Below, piece after piece: positions 1 through 4,514 of a stretch of DNA of 8,557 nt (its first letter is position 1; every line of letters starts with the position of its first letter). The stretch spans positions 1 to 8,557 of the forward strand of contig CALVJF010000026.1 in the NCBI GenBank assembly GCA_944331885.1. Direction: 5' to 3'. This stretch comes from an uncultured Bacilli bacterium (lineage in GTDB: Bacteria > Bacillota_I > Bacilli_A > RF39 > UBA660). Both the position numbers and the translations under genes were made by a program. A model generated the notes under the pieces. It saw nothing but the letters and a program-made list of their open reading frames with translations. It did not search any database and was not told the DNA's origin.

Positions 1-30
1 TTTTGGATTACCATATTCTAATATTTCCAT
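1..30 (-). CDS. 5' end of a gene leaving the window; possible alpha/beta hydrolase
   Basis: An ATG at 30-28 opens a frame that runs uninterrupted off the window edge for ten codons (MEILEYGNPK). A GTGAG lies a few bases upstream as a possible Shine-Dalgarno, and a good promoter (TTGATA, 16 nt, TATAAT) lies about 50 nt upstream in the same direction. The opening resembles the N-terminus of small Firmicute alpha/beta hydrolases, which often begin M-x-I-L-E-F/Y-G-N before the first core strand and the HG oxyanion motif. Ten residues cannot prove a family, so the hydrolase call is an inference; the correct frame and the promoter are what is seen. Confidence 0.4.
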   Translation of the reverse strand, partial: MEILEYGNPK

Positions 31-82
31 CTCAACAACTCACTTTCAAATTACTATTTATCTATCTATTTTCTTCCAAAGT

Positions 83-110
83 ATTATAGGGGTTTACTAT
101 GCGGTATCAA
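83..110 (-). promoter_or_regulatory. Sigma-A promoter for the left-edge gene
   Basis: Reading the minus strand, TTGATA (110-105) is followed after 16 nt by a perfect TATAAT (88-83). The predicted start near position 76 would give a leader of about 45 nt to the ATG at 30. The -35 hexamer and the whole spacer are made of one copy of the 23/24-bp direct repeat, so the repeat may be an operator or a mobile promoter piece. Confidence 0.55.
88..110. repeat. Direct repeat, copy A
   Basis: On the plus strand this copy reads AGGGGTTTACTA, then TGCGG, then TATCAA. It matches copy B at 238-261 except in the 5-6 nt middle, which differs in sequence and by one base in length. The copies start 150 bp apart in the same orientation. 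Copy A abuts a TATAAT box and works as the -35/spacer of a promoter. Confidence 0.7.
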
Positions 111-126
111 CTAAAAAAATAACCCC
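89..126. repeat. Inverted repeat GGGGTT/AACCCC around the promoter
   Basis: GGGGTT at 89-94 and AACCCC at 121-126 are perfect inverted arms with 26 nt between them, bracketing the -35 hexamer of the left-edge promoter. On the plus strand the second arm is followed by A and then six Ts, so this could instead be a weak, large-loop terminator for plus-strand transcription. An operator for a dimeric repressor is the alternative. Neither is proven. Confidence 0.3.
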
Positions 127-180
127 ATTTTTTAATAAAAATAGCCTTTTTTTTATTTTTTGCTGTTTTTTGGTCCTTTT

Positions 181-210
181 AAAAAAACGTGCAAGATCTC
201 GATGCTCGCA
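181..210 (-). terminator. Rho-independent terminator-like hairpin
   Basis: On the minus strand TGCGAG (210-205) pairs with CTTGCA (195-190) with one G-T wobble. It continues past a bulged C with AT/AT to a CGAG loop, and is followed by CG and seven Ts (187-181). It lies 37 nt past the stop of the 15-codon ORF and could end that short transcript or act as an attenuator before the left-edge gene. It is weakened by the bulge and the wobble. Confidence 0.5.
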
Positions 211-237
211 AACCCTTTATTTATAAGAATTTCGCGA

Positions 238-261
238 AGGGGTTTACTAAACCGGTATCAA
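238..261. repeat. Direct repeat, copy B
   Basis: On the plus strand this copy reads AGGGGTTTACTA, then AACCGG, then TATCAA, matching copy A at 88-110. Unlike copy A it has no -10 box beside it: the equivalent place reads TTCGCG on the minus strand. On the minus strand it contains the last five codons and the TAG stop of the 15-codon ORF. Its GGTTT-AGT-AAACC can fold into a small hairpin that copy A cannot form. Confidence 0.7.
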
Positions 262-294
262 GCAGTTGATTACAACATTATCTTTATTACTCAT
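247..294 (-). CDS. 15-codon ORF with strong translation signals; leader peptide or truncated gene
   Basis: ATG at 294-292 follows a perfect AAGGAGG Shine-Dalgarno (308-302) and reads MSNKDNVVINCLIPV before TAG at 249-247. An extended -10 promoter (TGATATAAT) lies about 45 nt upstream and a hairpin with a T-run lies 37 nt downstream, so the ORF sits in a complete short transcription unit. The peptide matches nothing I recognise. It could be a regulatory leader peptide for the left-edge gene, a tiny protein, or the surviving start of a longer gene cut at direct-repeat copy B, since the reading frame ends inside that repeat. The signals are directly visible; the role is unknown. Confidence 0.4.
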   Translation of the reverse strand: MSNKDNVVINCLIPV

Positions 295-335
295 AATAAT
301 TCCTCCTTAATAATTTCAAGAAACCAATTTACATA

Positions 336-344
336 ATTATATCA
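336..344 (-). promoter_or_regulatory. Extended -10 promoter for the 15-codon ORF
   Basis: The minus strand reads TGA immediately before a perfect TATAAT (341-336), the extended -10 form used by sigma-A when the -35 is poor. No good -35 hexamer is present at 16-18 nt. The predicted start is near 329, about 35 nt before the ATG, leaving room for the AAGGAGG site. Confidence 0.5.
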
Positions 345-382
345 TATCACTTGTATTTTTTAGAGAATTTATTATTTCTTTA

Positions 383-682
383 TTAGCAATTAAACACATT
401 CTTATCTTTAATATAAATAATTTTAATTTCGTTACCCAATATTATAGTTTTTTATTAAAATCTTTTGATTATCTTTATCAATAAAAAATTTATACTCGTC
501 TTTAAAGTCATTTTATATAATTAGTTTGTCTGCAAATTCTTTTACTACTAAAAAATTTTTTAACTTTAGAGATATCTTTTACAAACATTGTAACTTCGTT
601 AATTTAATTTTTCTTATAACATAGTTTTCAGATTAGTTTCAAATTCCTATTAATAAATTTTTTCATTGATAGTTTTATCCAT
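383..682 (-). pseudogene. Possible remnant of a small decayed gene, family unknown
   Basis: An ATG at 682-680 starts MDKTINEKIY and then hits TAA TAG. Beyond it, protein-like segments appear in shifting frames: EFETNLKTML with more stops after it, a frame containing EVTMFVKDISKVKKF, another with VKEFADKLII, a stop, then DFKDEYKFFIDKDNQKIL, and finally NEIKIIYIKDKNVFNC ending at TAA (385-383). Together they would span about 100 residues rich in K, D, E, I and F, like the intact genes nearby. A promoter stands just upstream. EVTMFVKDISKVKKF faintly resembles the first strand of VOC/glyoxalase-fold proteins, but this is weak. AT-rich DNA can give protein-like fragments by chance, so confidence is low. 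Confidence 0.27.
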
Positions 683-697
683 TTTCAATCGACTAAC

Positions 698-706
698 ATT
701 ATAACA
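698..706 (-). promoter_or_regulatory. Extended -10 promoter just past the acyltransferase terminator
   Basis: The minus strand reads TGT followed by a perfect TATAAT (703-698). No convincing -35 lies upstream, where the terminator hairpin sits. It begins right after the T-run of the 708-733 terminator, the same layout as the rplS terminator and lepB promoter. Initiation near 691 would leave fewer than ten bases before the ATG at 682. Confidence 0.45.
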
Positions 707-707
707 T

Positions 708-733
708 AAAAAAATAAATCTTTACGATTTATT
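708..733 (-). terminator. Rho-independent terminator of the acyltransferase gene
   Basis: On the minus strand AATAAATC (733-726) and GATTTATT (720-713) form a perfect 8-bp stem around a GTAAA loop, followed by a run of seven Ts that overlaps the stem end (714-708). It begins about 10 nt after the acyltransferase TAA. The stem is AT-rich, as expected at this base composition. Confidence 0.85.
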
Positions 734-742
734 ATATCTCTC

Positions 743-1645
743 TTAATCATGTTTAATTAATCGTTTTTCGTAAACATCTTTAATTTTAACTATTTCTTTA
801 ATTACATCATCAGGAACTCCTAATTTTTTTCCTAATTCACATATGTCAACAAAATCAGAAGTTTCGCCAGATTCATTTATTAGAGCAATAACATCTTTAA
901 AAAGCATTATCCTATTAGGATCATCTAACATCCCATAATCCAAACCGGAAGCATCAGTATAATTATCTTCAAGTTTATATTTATGTAATCCTTGGCCTTT
1001 CAATTTTTTTGCCATTGCATAAAGATGATTCATTTCATTTAACCACGCCTCAGCAAACATAATCAATCTTTCTTTTTTAGTTTTAGTTAATGCTGGATCT
1101 AAAAACTCACATGGTGAAATCGGTCTTCCATAAATTACTATATTCTTTTTCCCAAGCTTTTGTGGTTCCATATAAATTGGAACCAATTTTTTAGAAGATT
1201 TCATCGCCATATAAAAAGCACCTAACGGAATTGTCTTTAAGTGATAATCTTTAAAATAATCCATTACTTCCGGATCTACATGTCTACCTTGAGGGAATAT
1301 AATTAATGAGTGATCATAATTTTGTAATTTTTTTAATTCATCCAAAATCTCTTTTAAAACAACTTTATCACGCGTAATTGGAAAAACATTAAACAAAGGC
1401 AAAAACTTCGCAATAAAAGGGAAATTATCCCAAAATTCTCTATACATAAAAGTATCAATGTCAAAATCTTTAGCCAATAAAGACCAAATCATATATCCAT
1501 CCAAATTATTAGTATGGTTTGGTGCAAAAATATAAGAATTATCAGTCAATAATTCCTTTTGATACTCTTCAACTGGCCATAAAATTTTAGTATACAAAAT
1601 GTTAGCAAAATTAGCTAACTGTGGGCTTACTAAATGTCTTTCCAT
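743..1645 (-). CDS. LPLAT/PlsC-type acyltransferase
   Basis: A 300-residue member of the lysophospholipid acyltransferase superfamily, which moves a fatty-acyl group to a glycerol-phosphate or lysolipid acceptor at the membrane face. Visible motifs are the catalytic N-H-x4-D (NHTNNLDG, His44 and Asp49), the acceptor region FNVFPITRD near 85-93, FPQGRH at 117-122 in place of the usual FPEGTR, and VPIYME at 155-160. No clear transmembrane helix is present. The acyltransferase core seems to end near residue 215; about 85 charged C-terminal residues follow that I cannot assign, so the protein is longer than a minimal PlsC. ATG at 1645 follows GGGGGT. It is monocistronic or follows the phosphoesterase after 87 nt, and ends at a strong terminator. 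The acceptor lipid is unknown. Confidence 0.88.
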   Translation of the reverse strand: MERHLVSPQLANFANILYTKILWPVEEYQKELLTDNSYIFAPNHTNNLDGYMIWSLLAKDFDIDTFMYREFWDNFPFIAKFLPLFNVFPITRDKVVLKEILDELKKLQNYDHSLIIFPQGRHVDPEVMDYFKDYHLKTIPLGAFYMAMKSSKKLVPIYMEPQKLGKKNIVIYGRPISPCEFLDPALTKTKKERLIMFAEAWLNEMNHLYAMAKKLKGQGLHKYKLEDNYTDASGLDYGMLDDPNRIMLFKDVIALINESGETSDFVDICELGKKLGVPDDVIKEIVKIKDVYEKRLIKHD

Positions 1646-1672
1646 AAATACCCCCTAATAAATTAAATATAT

Positions 1673-1681
1673 ATTATCACA
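1673..1681 (-). promoter_or_regulatory. Possible extended -10 promoter for the acyltransferase gene
   Basis: The minus strand reads TGT before GATAAT (1678-1673), about 30 nt upstream of the ATG at 1645. TTGATA at 1698-1693 lies upstream but only 14 nt from the -10, too close for a standard pair. The signal is weaker than the other promoters listed. Confidence 0.3.
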
Positions 1682-1732
1682 AATGACCAATTTATCAAAT
1701 ATTTTTTTATTTTTTAAATCTTATTATTAATA

Positions 1733-2548
1733 CTACAAATTATCAATATCATAGTGTGCATCATTAAAATTACTTTCGTATTTTTTTATATTTCGAAATT
1801 TACCCGTTAATAACTCCTGTGAAAACGCTTCTTTTTCCAAATTATTTTCACTTTTTTCTAATTCCAATTTTTTATCATAATTCAAAGAAATAAATTCAAA
1901 ACTTATACTGCTATCCTTTTTACTATTAATTTCTCCTGCGATAATTAAATAATCCGCATTAGTTGTATTTGTACATTTCCCATCTTTTGCTTCATTTCTG
2001 ATAATATCGAATGCATTACCCACAGATCCTACATTAATTAATGTTCTATTATATAATTTCATTAAATTCTGAGTATGAGTATGAGCATATACTACAACAT
2101 CAGCGATTTCAGTTCCTGTATATTTAGTTGGCAAAAATTGTTTATAAATACGTTCTATTCTATCTATTTCTAAGACATTTTCTCTAGTATTTTCAGGTGT
2201 AGCATGAAACATCCTAACCAACCTACCACTTATATAAATTTCAAAGCATAAAGGTAAAGATTTTAATCTATTTTTATTCTCTTCAGATATTTGCGCATTA
2301 AGTAATTCATACCTTTTTAAATCTAAATCGTTAGAACATCTTTTATTATTAAAAAAATCTTCCCAATTTCCATAAAGCATAAAACAATTTTTCAATAAAT
2401 CAAGACACTCATTCGAATGAGATCCTTTCCCTATAACATCTCCCAAACAATATATTTGCTTTATACCTCTTTTTTCTATATCAAGTAGCACAGTTTTAAG
2501 AGCTTCATAATTTCCATGAACATCTGAAATAATAGCAATCTTTTCCAT
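1733..2548 (-). CDS. Calcineurin-like metallophosphoesterase
   Basis: A 271-residue cytosolic phosphoesterase of the dinuclear-metal calcineurin-like superfamily. The signature blocks are in order: SDVHGN (Asp9, His11), LGDVIGKG (Asp37), GNWED (Asn61), FHAT (His115), YAHTHTQ (His156, His158) and INVGSVG at 171-177. These supply the usual metal ligands, but the His of the common GNH(D/E) block is Trp62, a variant I associate with some Firmicute members. The last 60 or so residues are charged and outside the core. ATG at 2548 follows a perfect GGAGG with 5-nt spacing. The 108-nt gap from the hydrolase gene upstream holds a dyad and no clear terminator, so cotranscription is undecided. The substrate cannot be told; phosphoprotein, nucleotide and phosphodiester substrates all occur in the family. 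Confidence 0.88.
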   Translation of the reverse strand: MEKIAIISDVHGNYEALKTVLLDIEKRGIKQIYCLGDVIGKGSHSNECLDLLKNCFMLYGNWEDFFNNKRCSNDLDLKRYELLNAQISEENKNRLKSLPLCFEIYISGRLVRMFHATPENTRENVLEIDRIERIYKQFLPTKYTGTEIADVVVYAHTHTQNLMKLYNRTLINVGSVGNAFDIIRNEAKDGKCTNTTNADYLIIAGEINSKKDSSISFEFISLNYDKKLELEKSENNLEKEAFSQELLTGKFRNIKKYESNFNDAHYDIDNL

Positions 2549-2586
2549 ATATACCTCCAGATTAATTTCTTATTTAAAAATTTAAA

Positions 2587-2606
2587 TATTTACCACATAG
2601 TAAATA
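2587..2606. repeat. Operator-like dyad upstream of the phosphoesterase gene
   Basis: Perfect 7-bp inverted arms, TATTTAC and GTAAATA, with a 6-nt spacer lie 38 nt upstream of the phosphoesterase start. On the minus strand the stem can extend past a mismatch, with a short T-run a few bases after it. It may be a repressor site or a poor terminator for the hydrolase gene. A neighbouring AT palindrome at 2571-2588 overlaps it by two bases. Confidence 0.3.
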
Positions 2607-2656
2607 ATTTCTTAAATATCATTATTAAATTGTTTTATCTAAATTAAATCATATTT

Positions 2657-3631
2657 TTATAATTCATACTTAATTTGTTGATTTTCTACTAAATCAAATA
2701 TTGTTAATTGATTTCTATTTTTCAATTCATCAATAAGATTAATAGCTGTTATTTGACTATTATTATAGGTTTTATAATAATAAATACCTTTTGTAATATT
2801 CATACAACAAGAATAAATAGTAATATCATTCTTCCCTTCCGATGTAACAGTCACGCCTTTAACCATCGAAACAACATCTAAAATATGAAAAAACTGAGTC
2901 ACAGAGCTCACTTCATCATCGTTACAGTCAGAATTTAATTTATTAAAACAAGCTCTAACAAATCTAGAAACAGGTGAATTATCACCAGGTAATCCAATTG
3001 CTCCCATTCCTTGACCATATTGTTTTAATTCTACATTTTTAGAAAATTTACTATTTTGATAATAAGGAGTTAAATTACTATAATTATTTAAATTAGTTAA
3101 TTGATAATCAAACGATGGGTTATTAGTTAATACCCCTACAGGGTTATCATATATTTTTAAGCCATCATAAGTTTGTTCAACTACAATACACTCCTTACCG
3201 TCACTAATCATCCAATGTAAATCAGTTAATGGCAAATCACTATTATAAGGAATATCTATTATATTTAAATTTACCAAATCTTTTCTTAACTCTATAACCG
3301 ACTTATATAATCCCAAAAAATAAGGAATTAATTCAAAAGGAGCTAAAGACAACTTATTATTGTTAACATTACTATATCTAGCACTACCAGGAAAATACAA
3401 ACCAGCTATTGCTAATCCTTCTTCATTAGCAGCTTCAGCATATAATGGATAATTCTCACTAATCATTGCCATACCAATCATTGCATATTTAGTTTTAAAT
3501 GCTTTACCATTCTTCAACGTAAACTCATAATTTCTTGGCGTGACAACTACTTTTTCATTAAAATGATATTCCAAATCTAAATTTCTCCCGAAATAAGTAT
3601 CTTTGGTTTTAAAATCAATACACGTACACAT
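2657..3631 (-). CDS. Choloylglycine hydrolase family enzyme (bile salt hydrolase or penicillin V acylase)
   Basis: A 324-residue Ntn-hydrolase of the family length, starting MCTC so that Cys2 becomes the N-terminal nucleophile once Met is removed. No signal peptide, so cytosolic. It should cleave an amide bond: taurine/glycine from conjugated bile acids, or acyl side chains such as penicillin V or acyl-homoserine lactones. Conserved residues seen: Arg16 and Asp19 (GRNLD), Asn170 (GVLTN), Arg223 (SRFVR). At the position where characterised bile salt hydrolases have Asn (AGLNFP; Asn82 in the clostridial enzyme) this protein has Tyr79 (AGLYFP), as in Bacillus penicillin V acylase. The rest (ANEEGLAIAG, LHWMISDG) looks more like bile salt hydrolases. 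GQGMG at 206-210 is the G-x-G loop form. ATG at 3631 follows GGGGGT, 13 nt after the broken flavodoxin gene. Confidence 0.92.
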   Translation of the reverse strand: MCTCIDFKTKDTYFGRNLDLEYHFNEKVVVTPRNYEFTLKNGKAFKTKYAMIGMAMISENYPLYAEAANEEGLAIAGLYFPGSARYSNVNNNKLSLAPFELIPYFLGLYKSVIELRKDLVNLNIIDIPYNSDLPLTDLHWMISDGKECIVVEQTYDGLKIYDNPVGVLTNNPSFDYQLTNLNNYSNLTPYYQNSKFSKNVELKQYGQGMGAIGLPGDNSPVSRFVRACFNKLNSDCNDDEVSSVTQFFHILDVVSMVKGVTVTSEGKNDITIYSCCMNITKGIYYYKTYNNSQITAINLIDELKNRNQLTIFDLVENQQIKYEL

Positions 3632-3644
3632 AAATAACCCCCAA

Positions 3645-4024
3645 TTAATATATATTTAAACCATTTAACCAATTTTCTAAATTTTTAAAGTCATCAGCAT
3701 CAGGATGATTCATTGCTTCATTAAAATTTTCTAAACTTACTTTCAAATTTTTATCTTCAGGATTAGCAGTTAATAGTTTAATATATCTTTCTTTTACAGC
3801 CAAAGGCATTCTTCCTTGACAATAAAAATATCCTAAAATCTTTTAATATTTTCATCCGCGTCGCCTTTGTTAGTCCAAGATCCAACAAAATAAATATCAG
3901 CCTCCAAAATATTATCAGTTGGTTTTCCCAAATAAACAACTTTATCTTTATAATAATCCCTTATTTTATTGGCAATTAACTCTGTGTTCCCAGTTAAACT
4001 TGCATAAATTATTGCTATTCTCAT
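3645..4024 (-). pseudogene. Flavodoxin-family gene with an internal out-of-frame deletion
   Basis: The first 63 codons encode the start of a small FMN-binding flavodoxin: strand MRIAIIYAS, phosphate loop SLTGNT (residues 9-14), then YFVGSWTNKGD near 45-55. The frame stops at TAG (3835-3833). From 3839 another frame reads straight into the normal flavodoxin C-terminal part: ILGYFYCQGRMP, PEDKNLKVSLENF and a tail to TAA at 3647-3645, about 64 residues. The middle, normally holding the KxIFxFxTAGFGG strand and the FMN isoalloxazine loop, is missing; against the usual 160-170 residues about 40 codons are gone. Related genes have the two halves in one frame, so a deletion removed the middle and shifted the frame. 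It lies 4 nt after the GNAT gene and 13 nt before the hydrolase. Function would be lost. Confidence 0.82.
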
Positions 4025-4028
4025 TTTC

Positions 4029-4514
4029 TTAATCTTTCCTTATCTTTTTAGTCATTTCTAGCATTCGAACGTGATATCCATTTTCTTCGTAAAACTTTAA
4101 AGCCCTATCATTATAAGCAAAAACTCCTAATAATACATCTCTACATTCTTGACTAATTAGATAACCTTCCATAGCTTTCAATAATTTTTTCCCAATTCCT
4201 TGAGAGCGCTTCTTTTCACTCACAATTAACTCCGTTATTCTACCTCTTCGAGGTGCTTTAAAATCATAACTATCCTCAGCATCATTATTAATTAATCCCA
4301 CTACCAATCCCAGAATATCTTGATCAATTTTATATAATAATATTTTCCCATTATATTTTTTAACTTCCTCTAAAGTCTTCTTCAAATATAAATGACCATA
4401 ATTAGCAGTTAAAATATTATAGCCTTCCCTATCAAGATCAACTATGTGTCTTTGTAATTCTATAAACAAATTAATAATATCTTTATCGTATTTACCATCA
4501 TATTCTATAATCAT
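4029..4514 (-). CDS. GNAT-family N-acetyltransferase
   Basis: A 161-residue acetyl-CoA-dependent acetyltransferase of standard GNAT length. The acetyl-CoA pyrophosphate-binding motif A is clear: strand ITELIVSE (93-100), then RSQGIGKKLL (103-112) fitting R/Q-x-x-G-x-G/A. It is followed by strand DVLLGVFAYN and the FYEENGY block (141-147) of motif B. The N-terminal third, which sets the acceptor, has no recognisable signature, so the substrate is unknown. The start ATG overlaps the amylase stop codon as ATGA (4514-4511) and has its own AAGGAG five bases upstream, which points to translational coupling. The broken flavodoxin gene follows after 4 nt. Confidence 0.9.
   Translation of the reverse strand: MIIEYDGKYDKDIINLFIELQRHIVDLDREGYNILTANYGHLYLKKTLEEVKKYNGKILLYKIDQDILGLVVGLINNDAEDSYDFKAPRRGRITELIVSEKKRSQGIGKKLLKAMEGYLISQECRDVLLGVFAYNDRALKFYEENGYHVRMLEMTKKIRKD

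Larger units (their letters stand above)
31..742. other. 712-nt stretch without a normal-length gene
   Basis: No frame on either strand carries a long intact ORF here. On the minus strand it holds, in transcription order, the terminator of the acyltransferase gene, an extended -10 promoter, a stretch resembling a decayed gene (383-682), a second extended -10 promoter with a perfect SD and a 15-codon ORF, a terminator-like hairpin, a two-copy direct repeat and a sigma-A promoter for the gene at the left edge. A patch around 188-260 is visibly richer in G and C than the rest, which may mark acquired or structured sequence. Confidence 0.6.

Noticed and set aside
111..225. Minus-strand open frame between the two repeats, containing EHRDLARFFKRTKKQQK
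   Set aside because: It has no start codon with an SD, runs through the terminator hairpin and poly-A stretches, and matches no family I know; the Lys/Phe-rich content follows from homopolymer runs.
83..261. Insertion sequence bounded by terminal repeats
   Set aside because: The two repeats are in direct, not inverted, orientation and no transposase is encoded between them, so I call only a repeat pair.
181..344. T-box or other known riboswitch leader
   Set aside because: I looked for a T-box antiterminator (AGGGTGGNACCGCG) and for other familiar conserved cores; only a loose resemblance in the repeat (AGGGG...CGG) was found and the spacing does not fit.
2571..2588. Palindrome TATTTAAA-AA-TTTAAATA as a terminator
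   Set aside because: It is made only of A and T and no T-run follows it on either strand; likely chance in AT-rich DNA.
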